Positions 44,538 through 55,130 of a stretch of 64,000 nucleotides of DNA are shown here, piece after piece. The DNA comes from Yponomeuta sedellus. Its lineage: Eukaryota > Arthropoda > Insecta > Lepidoptera > Yponomeutidae. Numbering within the stretch: position 1 is the first letter of the stretch; each line of letters begins with the position of its first letter. Location: assembly GCA_934045075.1 (NCBI GenBank), contig OW203723.1, positions 2,992,577 through 3,056,576 on the forward strand, in the 5' to 3' direction. The notes under the pieces were generated by a model. The model was not told the DNA's origin. It did no database searches and worked only from the letters and a program-made list of their open reading frames with translations. Both the position numbers and the translations under genes were made by a program.

Positions 44538-44671
44538 GGGCCAGTTTTTGAATTGAGAATTTCGCTAAGTAAATAGTTAACTTTGGTGTCTTCGGATTTT
44601 CTCAGAAAAGAGCGTGACAGAACGTTACTTAAGTATTTACTTAGTGGAATTCTCAATTCAGAAATCGGCCC
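44538..44671. mobile_element. PIF/Harbinger-like MITE with TTA duplication
   Basis: 134 bp from GGGCCAGTTTTTGAATTGAG to CTCAATTCAGAAATCGGCCC with long terminal inverted repeats, flanked by TTA at 44535-44537 and 44672-44674. A 3-bp TTA/TAA duplication is the habit of PIF/Harbinger elements. No transposase. Degraded relatives at 29699 and 36962. Confidence 0.78.
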
Positions 44672-44674
44672 TTA

Positions 44675-45640
44675 TTAGTTCAACTCGTCGTCGTACGACT
44701 ATTTGCTATTATTCAAATGTCGTCTAACTTTATGTAAAGAGTTTTAGTGTTATAAAACTGTAGTCCATCGTTTTTGTAACAATTAGATTAACATTGTAAA
44801 GCCGATTAGTACAATTAGTCTTCCTTATTCTTAATCTATAGGTTAATCGTCTATGCAATATAGATTGAATTGTCATAGTAAATTATGGGTTGTAGTTCTA
44901 TGAATTGGTGCCCTAAGTATCAACCTTTTCTCGAAAGGCCTTATGAACTAATGCTATCGCCGTTTTAGGTCAACTAATTCTAAAGCTGACGCTTTTAAGT
45001 AATGTAAACCAGACTTCACAAATAGTTCGTAATGTGTAGCAGAAACTGCACGATTGAACTACACCAAGAATGCGAACGACATTTCATAGCGATAAAATTG
45101 TTACTTGTAATCGAGATGGTTGATAAAATATTTTCTATCGTAGTTATAGAGAATTTACTTTTTATTATGATTGGACATCTTATTTCATACGATCTCAGTA
45201 TGAAGGGCCGTTCCCTATAATCGATCCGTCGATGCCCGATAGATAACAGTCGATAGGGCTGGTCTATCTACAGATCATTTACAGAAAACGGGCATACATT
45301 GTAAGTCACTCAGCTGAGATGTAGGATAACTTTTATTGAATTCCGATCGCCTAATCTAATTGCATTATGAACGCTTTCTTAATCACGGTCTTGATCAGCA
45401 TAGATTTCTCGATGAATTTTCGATACCATTCGATAAAAGAGAGTGTCTTTTTTTAACAATTAACCAAGTATTGGAGATTAATTTATTATGCTGCGTAATT
45501 TCGTGCTAATAATGACGATAAAGCAATTCACTTTTCACATTGGACTGCCACTCGCCACGATCCTGACGGATTACAGAAGAAGCAGCATTCCTGAGAATGT
45601 TCACCGTAAACCATAAAACGTTCTAAGCTATAATTATGAT
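44675..45640. other. no gene seen
   Basis: AT-rich. 44820-44925 holds a weak MITE end (TTATGGGTTGTAGTTCTATG). The rest is featureless. Confidence 0.35.
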
Positions 45641-45795
45641 ATGAGAGGCCTTATGGGCAGCTTGATAACTTCTGATAAAAAGGCCCGACTGTCTTACAAT
45701 CCTCCACCGAACCGGGGTAGGCTCCCGCGGTGTAGTATGGCCTAACCTTCCTGCGATGCAGGAAGAGCCAAGCAGTGGGGACATACAAATGGTTG
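45641..45795 (+). mobile_element. 5S-derived SINE (F5S), 5'-truncated copy 5
   Basis: GAGGCCTTATGGGCAGCTTG to AGCAGTGGGGACATACAAAT. The 5S head is absent and small deletions remove part of the GACCCGTGCCCC hairpin. Confidence 0.65.
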
Positions 45796-46050
45796 AAATC
45801 GATAGACAAAAACTGATATAAAAATTAACAGACTTAGGTTGGAGAAATAAGTCCGTCTTTGTACATCAACACTTACATGTTATTTAAGTTTTTTCTTCTG
45901 TTTCTTAATTTTTGTGCAATAAACCGTAACAAACAAACAAACCGACAACCCGACTGCTGAGCATGTACTAAGAAGCAACGGCACCCAATTTCATCATCAT
46001 CATTTAATATCATCATCATCATCATGAAATTAATGTAGCTTTATGAAATG

Positions 46051-46404
46051 CGTCGCATGTCGGCAGCCACCTTGACGGCGTTTGGTTCCTTCAAGAAAAT
46101 TCCTGTAGTCTGTCTTGGTGAGCCGTCCGTTTTTAAGTGTGTGCTGAAATTTGGGCTTTTTCTTCTTTTTAGCGTGTGGCAAAACAAATGTTAGCTACTT
46201 CACAGCCGATCATTCGTATAACAAGATACGGAGGCTCAAGGCGCAGGCAAGAGCGATGACATCAGTGCAAGCGGAACCGCTTGCGCGCCCACGGGCCGCC
46301 TACACGCCGCCGCGAGCCTTGCACAAGCAGCCTGCGAAGCTTGGAGCTGGTCCGAGGACGAGGGACGACGACTTTTTAATGAGGAGCTTATTGAGGAGCC
46401 AATC
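46051..46404 (+). CDS. two-exon ORF model, unknown protein (speculative)
   Basis: Exon A (46051-46117) reads MRRMSAATLTAFGSFKKIPV and ends CTTG|GTGAGC. A 55-nt intron ends in the strong tract TTTTTCTTCTTTTTAG. Exon B (46173-46404) continues in phase as CGKTNVSYFTADHSYNKIRR and runs about 76 codons to a GTAAGG donor that overlaps an in-frame TAA. Exon B is GC-rich and basic. Against it: the minus strand is also open over exon A (TKTDYRNFLEGTKRRQGG) and followed by an (ATG)n tail, as in a retroelement 3' end. No family recognised. Confidence 0.25.
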
Positions 46405-46523
46405 GTAAGGACGTGGCTACTTCGAAAGATCAGAGCCGGGTTCGAAATTATCAAGAAGATAGTTCTTTTGTTTGATTAACTTGATATTTTTAGTTCTTCA
46501 TAATGATTCGCGATACTCATACG

Positions 46524-46975
46524 TACAGTCTATTTATTCTTACTTGTCCAATTTAGTATTTAGTAATTTGAGGAGCAAAAACAACCAACGTCCAGTCTAA
46601 ATATGAAATAATTTAAATATCAAAGTAGTAACTACTTCAGTATTTCAATTTTATCAAATTTTATTTACTTCCTGTAAAATTTGTTCAGTGTAATATTGGT
46701 TGTTTTTCCAAAACACCCTTCAATTACAGTCTATTTATTCTTACTTGTCCAATTTAGTACACAAGATTCTAACCTTAAAATTGAGATTAGATGCCTAAAC
46801 TAGACATTTTCTCGCAAATTCATGAACTATGTTTATAAAATTGGCAGCGTGTTATCTAAAAGAGTGTTTCAAGTTACTTCATTTATGGAAATATGGCAGT
46901 TTTGGACTAAAAAGTTACAGTTTACGAGTAGAATCTTGTTTACTAAATTGGACAAGTAAGAATAAATAGACTGTA
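46524..46975. mobile_element. Tc1/mariner-like foldback element with TA duplication
   Basis: Ends CAGTCTATTTATTCTTACTT and, inverted, AAGTAAGAATAAATAGACTG, flanked by TA on both sides (46524-46525, 46974-46975); 448 bp. CAGT ends and TA targets are typical of Tc1/mariner. The left end recurs internally at 46725-46759, also preceded by TA, so this is a nested or tandem composite. The inner element has inverted repeats of about 47 bp. The flanks match dispersed repeat P at 41505. No transposase. Confidence 0.7.
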
Positions 46976-47040
46976 GTTATATATATTAAACGGGTCTAAT
47001 CGCGATTATTTATCACGTAAAACGTAATTAACAGCGTTAT
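46976..47040. repeat. dispersed repeat P, right part
   Basis: AAACGGGTCTAATCGCGATT then AAAACGTAATTA, the same phrases as 41600-41650 in reverse. This is the interrupted host repeat of the foldback element. Confidence 0.5.
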
Positions 47041-47100
47041 TTGTAATTTTTATTTAATAACCTATTTCAATAATTTTAAATAATGGCTTAAGGCTATCAA

Positions 47101-47240
47101 GGTGCCCACCGCGGATTAGCAACTTCAAGCGCTGACTTATTTAAAAACCTCAGACCCACAGATTTCTTCACGATTGTTTCCTTTCACCGTTAGCTAGTGG
47201 TATTGTTATTTTAACTCTCTCAGAGAAGGCCTGGAAAAAA
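47101..47240 (-). repeat. SINE family D remnant
   Basis: GTGCCCACCGCGGATTAGCA, ACGATTGTTTCCTTTCACCG and CTCTCAGAGAAGGCCTGG. Confidence 0.5.
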
Positions 47241-49117
47241 AATACAATATTGAACAATCAATTGGTTATCAATTTAACAATTATTGGATACTTATTAAGT
47301 TGTACGTGCATTATAAACCTTTTAAAGACAATCAACATTAGAATTGTCTAAATTAAGATCGCATAAAACTTGAAAGTAGTGCTTCAAAAAGCACTATCCG
47401 CGGCTCAGATGTACATTCATTCGTGTCTACGATACATTTTTTAACATGTCAACAACAATTATTTCTAGAAATAAAATCTAACCTCTAACCCTCACGATAA
47501 TTTAACTAATTGAAACCTAGATCAGAGTTAATCAGAGAACTTACTGAACACCGAGGAATGCCCGATTCGAGAGCTAATGAGAGCTTTCCTCCCATCTTTA
47601 TTAATAGTTCAATTTCTTCTTATTCTTTTAGTATGTTCTGAACCCTAAAATGTACGATTAATTGCTGCGAGACTTAGATAATAATGGAATCGAATGGTAT
47701 ATCAAGGCTATGAAATCCGGGTTCTAATACGGACTCGCTAAACTGAATTGTGTGTTCAATAGAAAAATGCTAGAATAAAATAGTACTGTAGCTGAATAAC
47801 ATTGTAATCATCTAACGTTGTATTAGTAAGAGCATTTTCTTACGTCAAGGGATTTTGCCATGAACTGCAAGCTTAGTCATGCTGCGTAATCTACATCTAT
47901 ATCATCAGAATTACATCTAAATAGAATACGACTACGTTTAATTTTCATTCATACAATTGTTTGAACGAAAAATAAAAAAATGTTCCGTTAGTGCGGGTCT
48001 CACAGTACACCATCTTGAATGTCACAAAACTAGCAAGCTTTAATAAACAACCTTGAGGCAGGTATTGGATTTCTGTTAAGTTAGTTCAGACAAACATCTA
48101 ACCAACGTGGGCGTTGACGTTAATCATGGTCTAAATAATAACTTGAACTGACAACTTGTGTTGACTACTTTTCTAAGCATTTGGCGGGAGCTCTCAGCTT
48201 GATTACGAAAATTCAGCTTTATAAAATGGGACCTGCATCTGATAATCTGTTTATGATGACCAGCGATATAGCAAAGGAGGCTTTTTGTAGAAAGTAGGTT
48301 TATTAATTTTCTAGAGAAACTTGGGAGGAACGTTCACCTTTCAATGCGAGGCATAGTACCAAGAAAGGCAGCGGCGCTATCAATTTTAACCGTGCACAAA
48401 TTCACGACGAAAGTGCCATTTATAGGCAGGCAAATTTTCTCCCAGATTCAATTCAATTTTCCATGCTAGAGTATATATATAAGCATAGAGAAGAGAAAGT
48501 AACAACCAAGTATGTCCCAGACAAAAACATCGAAACCGGTCGAAAGAATTCCGAGACAGATACATCGTAAATCTCACTAACAAGTCGAGAAATAGTGAAT
48601 CAACTTGTGTCAAGTTGAACAATTCAATAATTGGACTCGCAATCACGTTCAGACGACCTGAGTCGACGAACTGTTGCGGATCTGGACACGCCGCCGTGAA
48701 GATTTAAATTTCAAACATACGTAATTTGTGTGGACAAAGTGAATTACAAATTCAGACAGGATGGACCTGGTTCCAAAATCACGCAGAGTGGTTTGACTAA
48801 GTATTCTAACACACAAAGATACTCGCAGTACTTGTAAATCTTATATAGCAGAGCTCTTAAAGTTCATATCACGCAAGACCTGATACACAATGCATACCTG
48901 TTATGCATTGTTTTACTCGATCCTGGTATCAAGATAGGTCGTGTAATGCTCAGAATTAATATCAAATCTGATCCTACATAAAAGGTTTCTAAACCAGCAA
49001 ACCACCAGAAACATTTAGATGGAGGATAGAGGAAGTTCAGCCAACATACCTCACACACTTGATAGCAGATCGACCTATACTAAAGGGCACTCTAATTAAT
49101 AACGTTGCTGTCAACTT
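47241..49117. other. no gene seen
   Basis: AT-rich intron-like sequence. ORFs of 60-86 codons on the minus strand (48386-48646, 48864-49058) lack splice context or recognisable domains. Confidence 0.35.
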
Positions 49118-49139
49118 TGCATGCATGCATACATACATA

Positions 49140-49561
49140 ACCTCACGCCTATATCCCAGAGGGGTAGGCAAAGACCAGGGACTGCCACTTGCCACGATCC
49201 TGACAGATCACCTTCGCTTCATCAACGTTCATAAGTCGTTGCATGCGCGCACGGCGGTTCCGGGTACGTGTTATCTTCCTCTTTGCTAATACATCCCCTA
49301 TTTGGTCAATGTACGTCCGTCTGGGAGGTTCCTTACCAGCCCTTCCACTCACATTCGCAATAATATTTGTTTCGTCAATGTTTCTTCCTTCAACCTCTCC
49401 ACATGTCCAAACCAACGCAACATTCCTTTCTCAATTCTAGTCACTACATCCTCTTTCAGTTCACAACGTTCTCTAATCAGACTATTGCGTATCCTGTCAT
49501 TCAAAGTAACACTACACATTCTTCTCAAGGACCGCATTTCTACTGCAGGAAAGGTGAACAT
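49140..49561 (-). mobile_element. RTE-like LINE C-terminal region, frameshifted
   Basis: The minus strand reads EMRSLRRMCSVTLNDRIRNS, then EKGMLRWFGHVERL. A frameshift near 49380 leads to VSGRAGKEPPRRTYIDQIGD, RNRRARMQRLMNVDEAKVIC and AYPSGIQA with a stop. Motifs (D+IRN, +W.GHV.R, RGRP-like) place it downstream of the reverse transcriptase of an RTE-type LINE. The 3' end is followed by TGCA/TGTA repeats at 49118-49139. Same family as 25143. Confidence 0.78.
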
Positions 49562-50023
49562 TACGCAAAAAAAAAGACAAGTATAGATGCGATCTTACCA
49601 AGCAGCCTCGGCCATATCAGCAAAACATTAATAAACCATCCAAAAACTGAAGACAAAACTAGTTTAACAAAACCTAAGCGTCGTGCCATATTCAAAGGCA
49701 AATATTTCTGAACTGGGGGCCACAAAATAAAGACGAGGAAATACAATTGTCTTCCACGGACGTGGGCGCCGCAAGGCTGGCGCTGATGTTAGTACCAGAT
49801 AAATCTATTAGGGGGAACTTCATTAAATTAGTTTCGCGTGGAAATCAATCGACTTGATTGAAATTAATTTTGCCTTTCACCTTGGAGGCGGCTGTCGAGA
49901 GAAGAGGAGCGATATTTTATTTAATTTTACTTAATTGGTGTGTAAAACAGGTATCGAGGAGCAAACAAAATGTTTAATTGGTTGGACGGTCTAAATGTAG
50001 ATAGATAGAGAACACTTTATCTA
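49562..50023. other. no feature seen
   Basis: Short overlapping ORFs extend from the LINE shadow. Nothing independent is supported. Confidence 0.35.
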
Positions 50024-50199
50024 TCTATAATATAAAAATTAATCGCTGAATGTGTTGGTAAGCGCAAATCTCGAGAGCAGCTGAACCGATTTTGCTAATT
50101 CTTTTTTAGAATAATCCTTGAAGTACGAGGATGGTTCTTACGGAGAAAAAAATTAAAGAATCGACTGTTAGGCGGTACGAAGTTCGCTGGGTCAGCTAG
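50024..50199 (+). mobile_element. Helitron-like element N1, copy 4
   Basis: Starts TCTATAATATAAAAATTAAT after a short ATCTATCT tract and ends GTCAGCTAG followed by T. About 176 bp, non-coding. Confidence 0.8.
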
Positions 50200-50449
50200 T
50201 TGTAGATAAAAATGGAAATTACATAGATATTTCTTAACCTAAGAGCACAGACGGCGGCCTTATCACTAAAAGTAATCTCTTCCAGACAACCTTTGGATGG
50301 ACTGGACTAATATATTGGAGAAGGAAGTAGATGTACAAATATACAAGATCATTACAAAGGTATTTCAACTTTTATTATAAATGAATACATCCCTAAACAA
50401 CAGTGTACCTATAGTTGTCAACATAATATATAATACAAACTAGCGGCCG

Positions 50450-51095
50450 CCCGCGACTTCGTCCACGTGGATTTCGGTTTCCGCGGTAAGAATTTAGAGA
50501 CGACCGACGACCGACAGCAGTGGCGGCGTGCAGAGTATTCGTTAAAAGGAACTTTAACTTCAAAAGCCAAATTTTTTTTAACTTAATCTATTTTATCTTT
50601 AAAAATTACGAACTTCATACAAACTTTCAACCCCTATTTCATCCCCTCACAGGTCGAAATTTCAAAAACGATAGAACAAATTGACTTTTTATTTCTTATC
50701 AAGTTCCTAAATATAAAGTTTTATGGTTTTATCCCCAAAAATGACGAACTCCCATACAAACTTTCAACCCTTATTTCACCCCCTCACTGGTCGAAATTTC
50801 AAAAACGCTAGAACAAATGTTTAATTATTTCTCATCAAGTGCTTAAATATAAAGTTTCATGGTTTTATCTTTTAAAATTAATAAATCCCATACAAACTTT
50901 CAACCTCTATTTCAACCTCTTCATCCCTTTTTTTGCAATAACAATGGTATGCCTATGAGAAAGGACACAGGCTACCATGTCCTTTCTCAAGGTCTAAAGA
51001 TTGTCTGTGCCAAATTTCATCAAAATCGGTTGAGAGGTTTAAGCGGGAAAGCGTAACAGACAGACAGAGTTGGTATTACCTTTAGAAACTAGTAG
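50450..51095 (+). mobile_element. Helitron-like or related repeat, family N3
   Basis: Opens CTAGCGGCCGCCCGCGACTT and ends near AAAGCGTAACAGACAGACAG, a very common lepidopteran non-autonomous repeat. It holds two imperfect internal repeats with the phrase CATACAAACTTTCAACC (three occurrences between 50618 and 50905). No intact ORF. Superfamily placement is by recollection of the ends only. Confidence 0.55.
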
Positions 51096-51194
51096 AAAAG
51101 ATATAGTTTCAAACGATGTCATTTACACGCAATACCCTTAGTCCTTTGTTTCAATCAAAATATCTACTATGCTCATGAAAAGAGTCCATTGTTC

Positions 51195-51290
51195 GGGATT
51201 TTTTTCCTACGGAAACGAAACGTGGACATTGACGGAAGGACTAGTCCACCGATTCAAGGTCCCTTACGTTCTACGGAACAGGCTGGTCCC
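51195..51290 (+). mobile_element. RTE-like LINE fragment
   Basis: One frame gives YGNETWTLTEGLVHRFKV, matching the YGAETWTLT motif of the LINE at 62.9 kb. Only about 30 codons remain. Confidence 0.6.
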
Positions 51291-51686
51291 CTGACAATTT
51301 CGTCCCGCCATTGTTGCCTAGAATTTTCAAGAAAATCTGGTTCGTCTCAAGCAATTTTACCGGATACAAGAAAAAGGTAAGACATGAGGCGCAAAATGGG
51401 GCCATTCAGGAGACCGTTACCGGAGCTTTTAATTACGGGCACGACAAAAGCCAATTTGAAGGAACGCGAGCTTCAATGTTCACATCATTAAAACTTTTAA
51501 GAGCACACTTTCCAACTCTCGTTAGCTAGGCTAACTCAAGCAAAAATCTTTTAACTTCGCAGTCTAAGGTACACATTAGGTCGCTCATCAAATGTATTAC
51601 CTGCTCTGGTTTTATGTCCTAACAACGTAATGTGTATTATAGCTGTCTAAAACACTACTAAATAGTACAGAACCTCATAATCGATA
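51291..51686. other. no gene supported
   Basis: A plus ORF (51311-51529) follows the LINE fragment without recognisable motif. Confidence 0.3.
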
Positions 51687-52015
51687 TCAACCCTTGTATG
51701 TCCCCACTGCTGGGGCACGGTTCTCTTCCTGTAAGGAAGGAAGGTTAGGCCATACTCCATCACGGGGGCCAAGTCCGGGTTGGTGGAGGATTGTAAGACA
51801 GTGGCGGGCGAAGTTATCAAGCCGCCCATAAGGCCTAAGACATGGCATAACGACTGCCATTACATGACAGCCAGCACTAACGGCTTAATGTGCCTTGCGA
51901 AGCACGGAAGCGCTCGGAAAAATCCCACTAGCGGTAGTCATGGGACGGTCACCCATCATGCACCTGACCGCGCCTGTTGTTGCTTAACTCAAGTGATTGA
52001 TTCCAATCACACGAT
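51687..52015 (-). mobile_element. 5S-derived SINE (F5S), copy 6
   Basis: Near full length. The 5S-like head at 52010-51941 in minus orientation reads CAATCACTTGAGTTAAGC, AACAACAGGCGCGGTCAGG, then GATGGGTGACCGTCCC. The body and the CCCAGCAGTGGGGACATAC end follow. This copy shows the best 5S resemblance. Confidence 0.78.
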
Positions 52016-52379
52016 TTGACCAGGCCAGCGCTTCCTCATAATGTAAATAACATTGCCGCCCAAGCGTGCCACTGTTAAGCAATAAAATCGATGAATGTCA
52101 TTTAGCCAAATGGACGTTTCAGATGAACTAGTTTTTATCATAACCTCTTTTACATTCTAGTCAAAGCATTTCCGGAAGCATTACCCCAAATACTTGTATT
52201 ACCACCAATACTTGAGAGTGGCCCGCAAGTCGAACCAATTACCGGCAACGATTTGGCATCAAAACAGTTCGAAATGCCCTAAGGTAATTCTGTTGACTAC
52301 CATGCGAAAGCTTGACGTTCGATTTTTAAAGATACGGTTAACTGGGTCGGTTTAACTAATAGTAAGGCTTAGCAAGCAT
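52016..52379. other. no feature seen
   Basis: AT-rich intron-like sequence. Confidence 0.35.
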
Positions 52380-53050
52380 TACCATTTTTCACCGCGCGAT
52401 TTTTTCCGAAAAAGTCTGTGAGATACAGAAAATATGTGAAGCTGCACGCAGTTGGTTTGTGAACAAAAATCGAGCTAAAATAATCCCACAACCAGGGGCA
52501 TTATTACGTAAGTATCCACTGAGTGACGCGTGACGTTGATTTTTACTTTTTTTAAGCTACTCCGGCTGTCAGATGCATACATTTTTTTGACACATATAAG
52601 GAGTCGTCCAAATGCTTCACTCGATAGAGTTGAATGCTACGTAATAGGAGGGCAGATCAGTACCTAAGCGATTCGTCAGAAAAAAATCGCGAAGATATTA
52701 TTAGCAATGCGTGTTAACCCTCAGTTTCTCGTAAACTCAGCATCTGTTAATCTAATGCTAACAACTTTCAAATGTTTTCATCGTTTGCACTTTTGCCAAC
52801 TGACAGTTGTCAACAGTAGATTAACGGCTTGTTAGTGTATCAAAAACCGGGGATAAGCCTATTTTATAATTCGGTGACTTATTAAAGTCTGTGAGATATA
52901 GAAAATATATTATATGAATACACTTGCACGCACTTGCAAAAAAAAATTGCGCGAATATACTCGTAACTCCATAAATAAATCAGTGCAAACGCGATTCGTC
53001 AGAAAAAAAATCGCGATGACATTAATTATTCACAATGCGCGCTAAACGTA
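52380..53050. repeat. imperfect internal repeats with embedded MITE and dispersed repeat S
   Basis: GTCTGTGAGATACAGAAAAT occurs near 52411 and again near 52887. GATTCGTCAGAAAAAAATCG occurs at 52670 and 52991. A relative of the MITE at 4009 sits at 52735-52850. 52511-52653 matches 61973-62103 (TGACGTTGATTTTT, AAGCTACTCC, GATGCATACAT). An old composite of duplicated repeat units. Confidence 0.5.
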
Positions 53051-53384
53051 ACAGCCATCAGAATGTTTGTGATTTGGGGACTTCAATGCAGGTTAGGTTA
53101 ATCCATTACGACGAATTAGTACTGACCTACCAAGCCAGTTTACTAAATCTATTATTGGTACCCCCGCCCAGCAATTCTGCCTACACACGACACAATCGTT
53201 TTGTTTAATCGATGACATCATAACTGAAATTGAAAGCGGATTGTTCTTTCCACCACTGGATTGCAATCCTCGATAACACTATGTCTAACACGGGTTGTTC
53301 TCATAAAGATTTATTTTCCCCTTCGCAAAGCAAAGTTTTCTAGATTAATTGATTACTAACTGTTAGTTGACCATATATTTTTTT
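53051..53384. other. no feature seen
   Basis: Intron-like sequence. Confidence 0.35.
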
Positions 53385-54442
53385 TTTAATCGAGTCGGAC
53401 TCACGCACCGAGGGGGTCCGTAGAAATTTGTATAAATAGTTTCGGAATCGAGTCTCGCAATTTTTTCAAAGCTTTTCCCGAACATCAAAGCCTATTTGAT
53501 TATATTCTTTTTAATGCACTAAACCGTGCTAAGGACAATTTTAAAAACCTATTCAGAGGTTAAAAATTCCACCCATGCCGGGATTCGAACCCGCGACTGC
53601 CCCGCCCGTCGCTACTTGTACGTAATACAGAGAATATTGTAAAGAGGTTCGAAATTTTACTGATGTTGGTGAGTCGCCCATTATCTCAGTTGGAAAGAGC
53701 GCTGGCACGGATAGCCAGTGGTCGCGGGTTCGAATTCCGGCATGGAATTTTTAACCTCTAAATAGGTTTTTAAAATCAAAGCCTATTTTTTAAGATTTAA
53801 TTGCAAAGGGATAGTTTAATTTTTTTTTCCTGTATTTTTCGTATAAGACGATATTACTTGCATATTTCATAGTTCTAGGTCAACAAGACCCAATGGAATT
53901 TCCTAGAGTGCCGAAATTTTGCGTCATAACATAAACAGCCGTGACTTTTTCTTGCGTTAACTTAGAAGTTTGATTTTTTTCAGAACTTCTATGGACTGTA
54001 GACCTGAGTGCTTAGTGCGAGTTTGACAGATTCAATAGAATAACTTTACTACCGCGTTAATCGAGCATCGAGTAGTGAGTATGAGTAAGTTAACCGTTCG
54101 AACTGGCAAAACGCTGTCACAGTACAACTCGCACTCGCGTTTATTCGTGTTTTGGCTGGTAAACGTGTTCACTTCTCAACGTAAACCATTACAACTCGCA
54201 CTCAGCAATTTTAATTTCCATACTTGTCGCTAGGTGGCGCTTCCTCGATGCCATAGAAATATGAGTTTACGTTAACGCGATCGAGTAGTTAAAAAACTCG
54301 CACTAAGCACTCTGAGTAGGTACACGGTTTCAATTTCAACTCAATACTTCTATGCGTTTCCGAGATAAAGGGTCTTGACAGACAGACAACAAATTGATCA
54401 TATAAGGGTTTCGTTTTTCCTTTTAAGTTAGGGAACCCTAAG
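53385..54442 (+). repeat. long dispersed insect repeat (AGTCGGACTC ... GACAGACAGACAAC type)
   Basis: It opens ATCGAGTCGGACTCACGCAC and ends TCTTGACAGACAGACAACAA, then AAGGGTTTCGTTTTTCC and GGGAACCCTAAG, the two ends of a repeat very common in Lepidoptera. It is interrupted by a snap-back SINE. Non-coding. Confidence 0.55.
53484..53788 (+). mobile_element. snap-back tRNA SINE, copy 5
   Basis: The 14-bp duplication ATCAAAGCCTATTT (53484-53497, 53775-53788) encloses 277 bp. The left arm (ACCTATTCAGAGGTTAAAAA, CCATGCCGGGATTCGAACCC) inversely matches the right end. The centre keeps GTACGTAATACAGAGAATAT and the tRNA-like body (53684-53747). Confidence 0.85.
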
Positions 54443-54984
54443 AACATTACACATAGCTGCTTGCCCTTAGCTTTAGCGTGTCTCAGTTGAAGATGGCGAA
54501 AAGAAGTCTCAAAAACATACGCCTAATAATCATAGTTTATCCATTTCACGGAGTCCTCCTAAATGGTGCTAATAACTCGGTCAACGATCGCAGATTGTGA
54601 AAAGTATACAGTGCAATACTCCGACGAGCACTTAGGATGTCTTTCATTTCGTATTACTCATACTCTATTTCTGTCCAGAACTTTGTCATGTTTGTCTTAG
54701 TTTACACTGCCACAGAAAGGTACTGAAGACATATAATTATTACTGTTTTGCGTTGCGATGACATAGCTACTTTAATTGTCTGTCTAGTGTTCACTAATTA
54801 CTTGCTTAAAACATTTACTTACCGACTTTAAATAACTTCCACAAAACACAATCACTTGTCCAGCCCTTGTATTACGTAACTTTCCACCGAGTTAAGACAG
54901 CACCAAAGTGTCAAAATATATATGAATCTGATAGATAGAAGTATGCTCAATCAGACAACTCTATACAGTGGAGAACTTACGTGA
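54443..54984. other. no feature seen
   Basis: AT-rich. 54838-54862 loosely resembles 33850-33875 (CAATCACTTGTCC). Confidence 0.3.
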
Positions 54985-55130
54985 TCGCACCCTTGGTCCC
55001 AAACTAGGATACCTAGTGATGCGGTAACCATGCAAGGACATAACAAACATGGAAATACAGCAAGACTGAGGTAATTTGTACAAATGTACGGCCCCCGGTG
55101 GGAATCAAACCCACTCATAACCAACTCAAC
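54985..55130 (-). mobile_element. SINE family E copy
   Basis: TTGGTCCCAAACTAGGATAC, GTAACCATGCAAGGACATAA, AATTTGTACAAATGTACGGC and GGTGGGAATCAAACCCAC, with part of the tRNA head lost. Confidence 0.65.

Noticed and set aside
51941..52010. 5S rRNA gene fragment
   Set aside because: The same segment heads several dispersed SINE copies with a common unrelated body, so it is a SINE head and not an rRNA gene.
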